Positions 46,424 to 59,200 of a stretch of DNA of 64,000 nt are shown here, in pieces. The notes below the pieces were generated by a model. The model worked only from the letters and a program-made list of their open reading frames with translations, did no database searches and was not told the origin of the DNA. The DNA is from Oscarella lobularis (taxonomy: Eukaryota; Porifera; Homoscleromorpha; Homosclerophorida; Oscarellidae), in contig NC_089178.1 in assembly GCF_947507565.1 (NCBI RefSeq), positions 1,612,001-1,676,000 on the forward strand. Reading direction: 5' to 3'. Position 1 is the first letter of the stretch. Each line of letters opens with the position of its first letter. Both the position numbers and the translations under genes were made by a program.

Positions 46424-46465
46424 AATGTCTTTCACGTGCGTGGGGCGCCCCACGTGATAGACATT
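46424..46465. repeat. Near-perfect palindrome with two CACGTG sites
   Basis: AATGTCT at the left end matches AGACATT at the right end. Inside, TCACGTG pairs with CACGTGA, and the centre CGTGGGGCGCCCCACG is a perfect 16-bp palindrome. It lies 43 bp after the PMPCA stop. It could be a hairpin in the 3' UTR, a bHLH target or a foldback relic. Confidence 0.7.
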
Positions 46466-46850
46466 GGGAAACCTGAAGCCGTACGTGTGATTGCCATGTA
46501 TGGTAGTATCACACTGTGATCACGCGCAACTGGCTCTGTGCCATAGAACGGAGCCGTGCCGGCAACAAACGTCCCTGCCCTTCCCTTGAAAAGTCCACGG
46601 CTCCACGACTCCAAAGAAGTGCACGTACTCTACCACGTGACAAAGCAGCGTGGGCTTTTTGAAGAAAAAGCGACGGTTTGTTTTCAGAAATGTCTAAGGC
46701 TCACTACCTTCCCCGCGCCCCGTTTCCTTCCTTTGCATAGCCGCGTGCTTTACTCGACCTTTTCTCGCTGCAAAGCCGCTTCCATCGTTTGGAGCGACGC
46801 AAATCCGCAAATCCATTGTCGTGCACCCGGCGACGTAAAATAAGCGGGCG

Positions 46851-46919
46851 GCGCACTCTGCCCGTGGGTGGGCGGTGGGACAGGGAGGTCTCAATTTTTT
46901 TCGGGGGGGCAGAGTGCGC
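46851..46919. repeat. 13-bp inverted repeat pair
   Basis: GCGCACTCTGCCC at 46851-46863 is the exact reverse complement of 46907-46919. The 43-bp spacer is G-rich. It adjoins the T-run (minus strand) that follows the tRNA-like segment. Confidence 0.7.
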
Positions 46920-46954
46920 ATGATGTTTTTTGCAAAAAAAACTTTTTCTTTTCC

Positions 46955-47040
46955 TCTTCGGGATTTGAACCCGCGTACCCACCTTACATGCGGGACCTTG
47001 GCAGGCTTCATACGAACAAACTTATACCACTCGTCTGTGA
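46955..47040 (-). ncRNA. tRNA-like segment with Pol III A and B boxes (pseudo-tRNA or SINE head)
   Basis: On the minus strand GACGAGTGGTATAAG resembles an A box. GCGGGTTCAAATCCCG contains a perfect B box (GGTTCAAATCC) in a short stem with a 7-base loop. Between them CCCGCATGTAAGGTGGG can form a 5-bp stem with a 7-base loop in which GTA sits at the anticodon position (Tyr-like). A run of eight T follows about 20 bp downstream, a possible Pol III terminator. I could not pair an acceptor stem or a normal D-stem, so this is not called a functional tRNA. Confidence 0.35.
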
Positions 47041-47208
47041 AGCCCTCGTTACAAGTAAGGGAATTTCGAAGCTTATTATTCGACTCACGTGTCGCAGCGA
47101 GAGCGTGCTCGGGCTGACACGCCTACGTCAGCACGTGAGCGGCAAGGCGCACGCTAGTACAACGGCAGAAAACCTCGCAGCACCCCGCAGCGTCGTCGAC
47201 GCATCAAA

Positions 47209-50200
47209 ATGTTCGAGGGACTTGTCGTTGCAATACTGAACAAGTTTCTAAAGCCCTACGTAAAGAACTTGGACTCGTCGCAGCTAAAACTGAGCGTGTT
47301 CAGCGGTAAGCGTTATCGCGGAGCGCTCGAACGACGAACGCATGGCCTCGTTTAGGCGATGTAACTCTGAAAGAGCTCGAAGTGAAGCCGGATGCGCTGG
47401 TAGGAAAGCGCTGGAGCAGGCGCCACGCAATGCGGTTCCAATTTCCACTCGCACCGTCTTTTCTCCGCCCTATAGGCCGACTTGAACCTGCCTATACGAA
47501 TTCGATCTGGATTTCTGCGTAAGTTCGATGGCAGACGCATGCATTCACTATTGCGACGCGTCCTTTTGCCCTCGGGGGAGGGAGGAGGAGCCTGAGATCA
47601 ATCTGTCGCAAAGGGGTGTTGATGAGTCTTTTCGTGGTGTGGGAGTGGTGGGTATTGTTGTGGTTTTCACAATTCGTCTTTCGTACTGTAGAGGATCTTA
47701 CGCTCAAGATTCCTTGGCGGTCTTTGTACACTTCTCGCACGGTCGTCGCAGTGAGAGGACTCTACCTCCTGGTGTCGCCTGCTACATGTGATAATTGACA
47801 ACGACGTCTCGTGGTCCGAAATTCTAAAATTAGAATTAATATAGCATTCAAGTATGACAAAGAGAAAGCGGAGAAAGAAGCCAAGGAGAGGAAGAAGGAG
47901 CAATTAGAGCAGATAGAGGAAAAGAAACGTCAAGAGCAAGAGGGTGGGAGAGGGAGGACTGCGCTAGTGAGCATGCCGTGTCCTTCCTTACACGTGACTT
48001 TGTTCAGGTTCAACAAAAGACGAAAAGAGTGCCGGATTTGCCGAGAAACTGGTGACGCAAATAGTGAAGAATCTAGAGGTCACTAAATCATTTGAAAGCG
48101 AAGAGAAGGATTCTAGTGCTCCTCTTCCTTCATAGCTCACCATCGAAAACATTCACGTTCGCTACGAGGACGACGTATAAGCGATATTCTATAGCCCGTA
48201 GACGCAGTGATTATAGTGGGAGGTGTTGCTCCTTTTTTGAAGGTCTCGGATCCAGATCATCCATTCTCTTTTGGCGTGACGTTGGAAGAAGTGTCGGCAC
48301 AAACGACTGATTCTAACTATAAGGAGAAAGTGATCAAGGAATCCGTTGAGAGGATCTACAAGGTGTGGCATTACGACCTGATAGACCTTCATCCCTATTA
48401 GGATATTTTCGTTGGTAGCTTTTGCAACTGAAATGCCTTTCTGTGTATTGGAACTCTGATACCAAACAACTGGCTGGGCTTCCTTTGAACGAGTGGAAGG
48501 CAAGCAAGCAAAAGGAAAACACTCTTTTTTGTTCAAACAAGTACGTGTTTTCTCTGCAGAAGAGTTTCTTTGACGGAATAGCCAGAGTTGGTCAAAGTCA
48601 TCCGGAAGAGTATCAGTACGGTGAGTGGGGTAGACAAGCTTATAATTGCACCTTTGAGTAACATGCTGTTCTCATTAAACCACGCGGATTTCTATTAATT
48701 TAACGCGGGGTCGCATTCTCTTATTTAGTGTTGGCTCCTCTGACGTCATCGGCTAAGCTCATGCTGAATCAAAAGCCTGGAACTGACATGAACATACCAA
48801 GAGTATCGTCTAAATCCTAGTCATATTGTTTGCAGTTCTAAACTGATTTTCTCCTCTAGGTCTTGCTGGATTTTGTGTTAGAGCAGATCGGCTTTCACCT
48901 ATCTCGACGCCAGGTAATCGATTGGCCTTATGTCAAGTCTTCTTGCCATAGTGACACCGTGACTTCAGTTTGTCCAAATAATGCACCTCATTGAAGGCTT
49001 TGACATGATGGCACTCAATTTGAAATATTTGAAATACAAGGCTCCCGGACGTCCGAAGGGCAAAAAGAATGTCTCACTTTGGTGTGATGCTAGCCTAGAG
49101 ATCCCTTAATTAAGGGTTAACTTAGATTTCGTCTGTTTGTTTAGGTGGAAGTATGCCTTCAATGCAGTTCTTAAGGAAGACGTCCAGAGACGCTTTAAAA
49201 TGTGGTCGTGGAAGCACATCAAGAAGTACAGGTACGTTTGATTCTTGAACGTCGCTTCTTTTTGCTTCCTTATGCACGTGATTTCGAAGACTCTCCCTGA
49301 AGTCGTACCGAGCTCTTTATCTGAAAAAGCTTCTTGGAAAAGCTTACGACAAGACCCAACTCGAGGTAATACACAATCTATTGCAGATGCAAACGCCGAA
49401 CCGTTTTCACTCTTTTTCGAAGTCATTGGAAGATCATCTGGACGTTTTTAGCATTACCTTTGCGAGAGGTCTAGCAGAGGCCGATGTGAGCTCCGTTCAG
49501 TGTGACGCGCAGGCGAATTTTCAACTTTTGTGCAGGAGAGAAAATTAAAGAAAGAGCAAGAAGCGGAGAAAGCTGAACGAGCCAAAGAGGGTTTCTTTTC
49601 GCGATGGTTTGGATCAACGAAAAAGACAGACAAAGGAACGGTGGCCGTCGCTCAAGTTGCCGGTGAACAAGTCGCGATCAATTTAATTTCTCAACGGTTA
49701 ATGCGTTTTCAGGCGAGACGGTTGAAATACCGGAGTCGGAAAAGAAAAAGCTCTACGACGCGATTGGCTATAGTGACGACGCGGCGATTGCCAGCTTTCC
49801 GGAAGAGGTGTGCGTTCGGCCGATTTTACACGGCGAATTGATCCGACTGCTTTCTTAGTACGTGGAACTCCGGTTGAAGTTCAAACTTGTCTTTCTCGTG
49901 GCGTCTGTCGAAGGGGAAGACGGCAGGTGATTTGAGCATCAATATTTCTTAGCGTTTCTATTTCTCCTGCTCAGTCCTATTCTCAATGCCAAATTGGATG
50001 GAGCAATGACGGAAGTGGAAATGCGACCGTCGGCGAAGGGATTGAGGTAGCTGGGCTCACAGAGCAAAGAGACGACATGCTACTGTACCTATTTCTTCAG
50101 CGTACATGCGTCGTCGTCGACTTTCAGCGTTTACGGAATGGAAGTAGATGGTCTAGTGCCAGCCCTACTCACGCCTCAGCTCACAGACCCTAGTACTAGT

Positions 50201-53200
50201 TTCTCTCTATTCTCTTTTTTTTGAAAGCTCAACTTTCTTCTTATCTTTTGTTTAGGCCAATCACTTGTATCTGTTGATTTTGACGTCAATCCTTTGAATC
50301 AGCCAAGAAAGATAGATCAGAAATTGAGAGTAGCCTTGCAGCCGTCAGAAATAACGGTGGACATGGTAACGATTGCCCTTAGTAAAATCTGCGCCAGTTC
50401 ACGTTTTTATTTAGCCCACGATCAACGCTCTTATTGCATTCTTTCAGCTTCCCTCCGACGTTCATCTGCAGAAGTAAGCCAGCTTGGTTCCTTTGTTAGA
50501 GGAGATTATGCGTGTATATATTTCCTCTAGCGTGTCGTCTGCGGCTCAAAATCAGCTGAGCAACCTAAGGGAATCCGGACGGGCTTCAATCCAGCATGCG
50601 ATAGGACAACGAAACGTACGTTGGTGCTACTGTTGATATTTCAATTGCACGTCGCACGTACTTTGCCGCTCAGCTTTTTGACTTGGCCATCCACGTGCAG
50701 TCTCCGTATGTCATTTTACCGGAGAATGGAAGATTAACAGAGTATGAGATCTCTTGTCCTTCCTTCCTTTTTCCTCCCCATGTTTTGGCATTTTCTACGC
50801 AGGTCTGCCAGCGTCGTTGTTGTAGACTTGGGAAAGTTTTCAATGAAGTCCGAGCTTCAAGACGAAATTTCTCCCGAGGTATGTTCATCTCGGATTCAAC
50901 CCTCGCAATACACCGGGTTTCCTTAGCTTGCCACGCAGGAGGAACTGGACCAGCATGCATACGACAAGTTCTCCCTTGACATGACCGACTTTTCCGTCTG
51001 TTTAGCTCCTTCAAGTGATTTACATAATTAATCTTGTCTCTGCCTCTGTTCTCGTTGAAGGCGTTTGTCTCTCTTTTCTACATAGAGTCGAAGTGGGAAG
51101 AAATCCGACACTTGCCTACTTCGCCCCTGCACGTCATTCAGCCTCTCGGACTCAAAGTGACTCTCATGAAATCCATTATTCCCGACGACGTCCGTTTGGC
51201 GACGTACGATACGAATCGTAGTCAGAATTAGGGCTAGGAGTAATTCCTTCTGCTTATCTTTTCTAGCGTTAAAGTAGGTGCGACGTTGCCCTCTATTGAA
51301 GTGGCTCTTTCGGATCAGAAGATTGAAAATATAATGAAGGCACGTTCTCGCCTCTGAAATGAGTTGTCTCTTATAGCGAAAGATTTTTAGATTGTCGACA
51401 GCCTTCCTCTCCCCGAGTTGGAGAAACCACGCGAAGAGGTAATATGAAAAGTGATAGCAACAGATTTCATCAAAGTTTTATTTTGTTTATTTAGCCTGTT
51501 GTGAGTCGCACTCCTGCCGAACTGCCTTCCCTATCAAAACTTGGAGTGTCTGCTTCGAAACTTGACTTGGTGTCGTTGGACAGTGTGAGTACAATGGATT
51601 TAGAGCAGCTTCTAGACGAGCCGAGGGAAGACGACGTCGCTAAGGAGGACGTTTTTGTGGAAGAGAAAAAAGCGGATCAAAAGAACGTCATACAATTCGT
51701 CGGAGATTTTGTTATTGAAAAAATCGCAGCCGTCATGTCCGAGCACAAGAACGGCAAAGACACTCCAGTGTGCGATTTCAGTCTCAAATCGGTGAAATCG
51801 TCTGTGAAAGTGAGGACGTGGGACATGACCGTCGACGCTTCAGTGGGACCGCTGGCCCTGAGGAACCGCTGTACGAAAGGTGAAGATTAGAAACATGTAC
51901 CTATGAAACCGATAGGTGACGACGCTATTTTGGTCAGACGAACCGTTGGAGATGTTGAGTTGCAGTCCTGACGCTCAGCTTCTTACCGTGAACTTTACCA
52001 AGGTGAAAGAATGTCTTTTCTCGGCTTCGTCTTTCTTATCGAGTTTTTTTTGCGTGTTTGTGTGTGCAGGCGGATCCGTCTTCTCCGGAATTCGAAACGG
52101 TGCATTGTTTGACTTTGCACAAGTTGACGGCCACTGTTTCGTCGCTCGACGTCACCGCGGAAGAACGAAGTCTTCATCGTCTCATCGATTTCTTTGTTGG
52201 CATCATTCCTCAGGAGTCGACGTGAGGCGCTTCCTTGCAACGAAAAGATGCACTACGAATTCGCGATTTTAGAAAGGCAAAGTTAATTGAAGCTGCGGAC
52301 GAAAATGCTGAAAATCTTGTGAAGAACGCTCAAAGTCGGAACCGCTCATTCTAATCGATATTGACTAATCTCCTGTGTTCTTTTCTGTAAAAGCTTCTTC
52401 CCTTCCGCTAACGTCTCAATCCAAGACGTATACCCAATTTGCTGTCGAAGCGTCGCTTGAGAAATTTGGCGTCGTCATCATGTCCGACGACAGAAATCTG
52501 GGCGAGCTGCACATCCAAGGTGAGAGAGCGCGCGCGATCGCAAAGTTTGAAGGAGAAGGACGACGTCACTGATCCACTGTAGATGTCAAGACGGACGTGA
52601 CCTTGAAAACTGACGTCATCGACGTAGATGTCAGGCAAGAAAGAGACAGGTCTCACAGGCAATAAATAATTAAATTCGATTCAGAATGAAAGATTTCTTT
52701 GTTCTTGACGGAGCTGAAGATACCAAATACAAGAAGGTCTCATACATTTACAATGTAATTCCTGTATTTATAGGTTTGCTTGTTTTTGTTCAGATCGTGC
52801 AGATCGTTGAAGGCTCGAACGAACTGTTTAAAGCTCACGTTAGTAGTCGTTTCTTCTTAGTTTTTCTCTTATTGTATCAACGTTTCTTTAGATCCGCATC
52901 TTCAATCGGACTGAAGACGAAAAGGAGACGATGGACTTGGACTGCGCCGATGTGGAAGTGAATGTCGTCGCGGCGGCACTGAGAATCGTCTTCATCAATG
53001 ATTTTGTGCAAGCCATGATGGTGCAGTAAACTTTGACTAAATCTGCTTATAAGGATGTTTTACTGTATATGCACTAGAACTTTGCTCTCGGTTTCAAGCC
53101 CAGTGACGAGGTTATTGAGACAGCCAAACAGAAGGCAGTAGAAGCGGCATCGAAGGCTCGAGACAAAGTAAGCTAACTGGCGTCTTCCTATCACGTTAAC

Positions 53201-56200
53201 CCTGCTTTGTTTTAGATGAAAGAGAACGTTGATTCTCGTATTCGACTCGATGTCAATCTCGCTGCTCCGTGTATCGTTGCGCCAAGAAGCAGTTCCAGCG
53301 ACGAGCGACTCGAAGCCAATTTGGGTCAAATCATAGTGGCCAATCACTTCCTGCACAAGGAATCGCCTGCTTCGACTTATAAGGTGCTGATAGACTCCCT
53401 CGATGTCAGCTTGACCCAGCTCGAGTTGAAGAGGTAAAGAAAATTAGCATATTTCACTGGGCACCGGCGCAGCTTACGGTGATCATACTATTTACTATTG
53501 ATACTGATGTGCCTTCTCTTGCAGGAAAGGATCATCCTCGGGATCAGACATGGTTCTTATTGAACCGGTTGAACTTGGTGTTACTGTCGATCGGTGTCTG
53601 TCGGCTCGGCACGAAGGACTGCCCATGGTCAGCGTCAAGGGAAAAATACCGAAAATTGGAGTGAGTTTTTGCCATCATTCTTGAAGCGAATGTTTATTTC
53701 GATTTTCGCTAGATTAAAGGTGGCAAGGATGACATCAATTTCGTTTTGGCCTTCTTGGACGAGAACATGAAAGTGGAAGATACGCAAGCAAAGGCCGCAG
53801 AGAAAAAAATTCAAGGTTTTTTATAGTTTGCCTTCGCGAGACGAAAGTGTATCGTTCGGTCGTTTAGAAAAACCTTCAGCGAAAGAATTGACTCCCAAGA
53901 CGGAATTGACTCCGAAATCGCCGGGTCCCGCAGTCAAAAAGCCGACGCCTGGCGTTGAAGACGCGATTGCCGACGTGAGCTTCGAACTTCCCGAGGTATA
54001 GAGAGACTGTCACGCGTTCGAGTGAGGAGAGAATCGTTCTGCACTAGGTCTCGGTGACTGTACTGACACAAAACGAGACGGACTGCCAACCGTGGCTCGA
54101 GTTTTCTATCAATTCTGTCGTCGCGTCGGTGCATGTTGGGACGGACAGCGCTGAGGTGAGCGCATCGCTTCGAAAGACCATGCTGCTTGATTACACGGTA
54201 AAAGGTAAGCGGTTATCTATATAGTCTTGGTCTTCTTTTGGTGATTTCGTTTCCGTATAGGAAAATCTGGTCGCCCTCTGAAAGTCATCTCTTCTTCTGA
54301 AGAGAAAGATTTGATTTGTTTTCATTTGAACAAGGTAACCCTGCGCTTTGCTTTTCTGCAATCTCGTTTTTTGATTGGCTGGACAGGTTGATCGGGAGTC
54401 TCCCAAGTTCGACTCGTCCGAAATGAAAATCGCTCTGGACGTGACATCAATCGCCGTGAGCATTCACGAAGAAACTGTTCACAGAGCTTTGAAATTCGTT
54501 GAAACCCTGGAACTCTCCAAGTAGAGAATAAAATATCCTCGTATACCATGTCATCTTTTTTTCTTTAGAGCGCCTCCTCCGCCTCCCGTATCGCGAGATG
54601 CTGCGGATGCTGTGAAATCGACGCCGTCGTCGCCGTCGCTTTCGCCACCTCCCGAAGAGTCGTCGGCATTTTCGCAAATGACGATGAACGCCAAACTGGA
54701 CAAACTCGCCATCTTGCTGATTTCTTCTCAATGTCGACTAGCTGATTTCTCTATCGACGCGCCGACCGTCCATCTTGAAATGATGTCCGACGGAAAGATG
54801 TCCGTATCGGCTAAAATAGAAGACCTCGTGCTGTTGGACGCGAGACCGTCCATGGAGAACGGAATTACAAGGTACAGTACACTCAAGTCTCCGTAAAAGT
54901 GTCTGGCAACGGTCAATTTTATCTTGATATTACATAGGATCCTAAGTCGAGTTGTTGGATCTGAAAGCAAGTTTCTCATTCAAGTGAACTACACAAGATC
55001 GGCTCAAGGCGAAAATTCAGGTAACGCTGGAGAGAGGGACCCACTGGCCTCATCGATCTTTTACCTGTTTAGTCGTGGCTTACGTCAACGACTTGCACAT
55101 TGTGGGAGCGGTCGAATTCAGCCTGAATGTCGTTTACTTCGTCAAGTCTCTCGTCGTTCAAGACAGCGTTGAAAAGATCAAGGAAGCGGTGCCGATCGCT
55201 GCTGCCGAGCCGATGCCTGTCGTCGAACCGCCGTCGACGCCTATTGACGTCCAAGTCAAGATCAACAACAATAAAGTGTTTCTATTGGAAGACGCGAAGA
55301 ACGAGAAGACGCGAGTAATTCTAGCGCAAGTAAGACGCCGCCTCAAAAAAGGACTTGCGCGAGCGCGCACTTTTGTTCTCAGTTTAATGGGACGGGGAGA
55401 TTCTATCAGAACGAGACTCAACAGAAAGCCATGCTTGGCATGCCAGATTTCACCGTCTACACGTGCTTTTACGACAAACGAACGACCATGTCTTCTGAAG
55501 TACGCCGCGACAACTCTTCGGGTCGTTTGTTTTCTATTCTAAAATCGTCGTGATTTTACAGATTGTTAGCCCGTTGAGCTTGCAGTTTACGTACGCTCTC
55601 AGTTACGTGAAAAAGACGACGAGAATCACTGTCGAAACGCCGGCCGTGATTGCGTCGATTGGCCCGCACATGGTCCACATCATCCTCAATATTGTCAACT
55701 GTGCAACAGAAACGTGGAAAGTACGATAGCAACGTGTCTCGAAGACCGCTCTATCTCTAACCTCTGTCGCATTATTTTAGGAACTGGAGCCTCCGGCCCC
55801 GGTGATCTCGTCGTCGACTGAAACGTGTCCAAGTGGCATATGGGATCCAAAGCCCGTTGACAAGAGCAAGTGGTACTATCAGACAGGTAAGCCTCGAAAT
55901 CACTGGCACAGCACCGACCTTTTTTGGCTCCGGAATGTTTTGAGAAATTTTATTCGTTTAGACAATTTGCCTCAAACGCGGATCGCAGGCAAAACGGCCT
56001 TTGACCGCCAGTCGAGTTTGTTGGAACGGCAGAGAAAATTGAGACAGACGTCATCTCAGTCCTTGGCGGCGGCGAACGTTGCGGTCGCCGAAGAGGCAAG
56101 CTGGTTCATTAGGAGGAGAACGTCGTGACGCGTTTTTTGAACCGCAGATCCTGATCGAAATCGAGCACCTTGACATAAAACTGGAGAATGAAAGCAAGGG

Positions 56201-59200
56201 CTGGTTCTATCCGGTCATCGCGCTGAACGCGAGCGCCAAGGCCGAACTGACGAATTGGTCTACAAACGTAAGTGTCTTTGTTTGGGATTGAACTTTACCT
56301 GCGCAGTGTTGTACTTAGCTATCGCTTGACGCTTCCCTCGACATAGAAGTGTCCTACTTCAACGAACGCATCGCGGTGTGGGAACCCCTTCTCGAGCCCG
56401 TCCCGAAATCGGAGTTCCGATATCGACGTTGGCGACTTGGAGCCATTGTCAAGCAGCACAAGATAGAAAAGCAGAAGGCGACGCCGTTTGCAATCCCAGA
56501 AACGATTGCCGAAGACGAAGAAACGGATGGCAACGCTGTCGTGAAGACGAGCGATTCCGGCGTAGACTTGAGTGCAAGAAGGGAATCCGTCGCCGAAGTT
56601 GAAATGCCGCCGCCCGCAATTGCCGTCACGATATCGTCGGACGATCCGTTGGAATTGACCGTGACAAAGACAGCGCTCTACGTGATTCAAAGACTGGTCA
56701 AGGTTAGTTTAATTCATCCCTTTTGTCGTCGCTGTCATTCCAGTAATACGAGACTGCCTTTTATTAACAGACGTGGACTGGAACGGAGGAAAATCCTGAT
56801 CAGCTTTCGACTTCAAAGAGCTTGCCGCCGTATTTGATCGAGAACAAGGTTTTTTAAACGTTAAAGCAGCGCCTTTCGCTATTGCTATGCGCTTCTTTTC
56901 AGACTGGGCAAACGATAACAATAATCCCGGGAGAGAATTTCGATGTAGGTCACGACGGTGGCGTCGTCATTTAGATTTTGATTGCTCTTTTATTTTTATG
57001 TTTTCATTAGAATGAAGGAAATGAGACGGGTCTAAAAATGACCGATGGCTTGTCCCAACCTTTGCGATACAAACGAGACACTCGAGGATCCATTGACGTT
57101 CTCAGCCGAACGTTTGACGCCGACAGCGAAAATCTGTACCGCGAAGCTGCTTATCACATCAGCATAGAAGTGAGAAAGAGGAGAAAGGAGAAAGGAGAGA
57201 AAAATCCTGTACGATATTGATAGGTTGACGGCTACAAGAGAATTTCGAATGTGCCGGTGACGAAGTCTTGTCGTTTGCTCTATTACCTTGTTCCCAGTTC
57301 TACCAAACAACCTGTAGGGCAGATGTTTGGCTAAAAGTACTAGGATGCGTAATCTCCTTTCCTCGCAGACTGTTCCTCTCGTGTGCGATATAGAACTCGT
57401 TGACGTGCAGAAAGTCGTTCGAATTCGTTCGTCGTTCCAAGTGCGTAGTTTCGCTGTGCTGTTAGAGACCGTAGAGCACCTGTTCCTTTAGATTGAAAAC
57501 AATTTGTCTACGGAAGTTGATCTGTACGTGAAAGGAGAGTCAAAACCCATGACTCAGCTCAAACCGTCGGAGACGTATTCTCCACCGTTGCTCACGGCGT
57601 CCACCAGCGCTTTCTCAATCAGTCCAACAGGCTCTGTGTAAGTCTGGGAAGCTCTAATTTTGTGTGTCGGGCAAAAGTGTTCTTAAGTTACAAGCCCAGC
57701 GGCGAATTTAGCTGGAAGAGTGGAAAGACTTCAAGCGGTGTAAGACACAGTTGCGTTACTTGTCTCTCTGATGCGGTCGATGGCACGAAATTTGTTGCTC
57801 GGGTTTGATTTTAATAGCATCCCCAGACGTCGTACAGAAATTCTATTTTCAGCTTATTGCTGAGCCGGAGACGTACGACAACGTCGCCGAAGTGCCAAGA
57901 GAAATACCGCATCATACGATGCATCTGTACGTGCCTTTCGTCTTGCACAATCAACTACCGCAGACGCTCAAGGGACAAGTAGAGGTGGGAGAGGAAACTA
58001 TGATATAGGGAGAGACGCTAAAGAGACGTTGAACTCTAGGGCCTTGGCAAAGAATTTGAGCTATCTTCCGGAGCCAAGGAGTCATACAGCGCAATAGACG
58101 TCGATTCCTCCGAGAAAGGCTTTACCGTCTACCTGTGGACGAAAGACGACTCAGGGCTAGAATGGAACGGCCACGCCGTCTTCAAGCCACGCCGAGACGA
58201 CGAGCTGACTGACGTAGAGTTTACAGCCCAATTGCCGGACGGAAAGTCAATGGCAATGGTGCAGTTTTCTTTCCTGTTTCTTTTCTTTTTTCAAGACGTC
58301 GTATTTGACAGATGTTCGGAGTGCGATTGCATTGCATGAAATCGGTAGAGGCTTACCTCTTTGTGCCGTACTGGATGGTGAATAAGACAGGAACAGCTCT
58401 CCAGTACAAGGTCGGGTCGCACTCGGAAACAACGAACGTTTTCTATAAAATCGACTCTTGTTTAGGCGGACGGAGCTTCGTACAGCGTTTCCCACGAATC
58501 GACGGTCAAGAATGCAGTCATGTTTGGTTTGCCGAAATCCGGCTCGAAAAGAAAGGCGAGAAAGAGCACCTAAAAGCAAATCGATCGCGAAAAACTTGTC
58601 GCGGCGCTTGTGTATAGATTCGCCTCAAGGCTTTTGGATCAGACTGGTCAAAATTGTTTCCGCTGGATGCAGCTGGCAGCGGCGGTAGCATCAAGTGCAA
58701 AGAAGGAAACCAAGTCTATGAGGTACGTCCGTTCTCCAACGAGATAGTCTGACTCGACTTCTCTTTGCGTTTAATTAGCTCGGGCTTCAAGTGACGCTGA
58801 CTAGCTTTGGCTTGAGCCGAATTGTCACTTTCTCATCTTATCAAATCGTCGTCAACAAAACGAGCGTAACATCTCCTACTCTGGTACTAGCGTTCGTTTG
58901 CCCGAACACGTTCTTCTTAGGAGACCATTTTTATCTACGAAGGCGACAGCCACGTGCCTGTGACCATTGAACCCGGACAGGCGAGTCAATTTCCTCACGG
59001 AGCTCCTCTTTGTTGATGATTTCTTTTGCAGTGGGAACCTTATTGGGCCGAAGGGAAGTCGGGTGTCATGTCCGTAAAACTGGGATCGGTCGATGGGCCA
59101 GAATCTCCCAAATTCGCATTCAATCGAGCTCATTCGACTCTTCTCGAATTGAAAGGGAAACTCGAAGGAGTGCGGAGTCTTGTTCGTTGGGAGAGTGCTA

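Larger units (their letters stand above)
46381..47208. other. Intergenic region between PMPCA and VPS13
   Basis: No protein gene supported. It contains two inverted-repeat structures (46424-46465 and 46851-46919), a tRNA-like segment on the minus strand, and, close to the VPS13 start, GC-rich sequence with CACGTG (47132) that is probably promoter. Confidence 0.5.

Noticed and set aside
46955-47040. Functional tRNA-Tyr or tRNA-Leu gene
   Set aside because: B box and an anticodon-like stem are present, but acceptor and D stems do not pair; retained only as a tRNA-like element.
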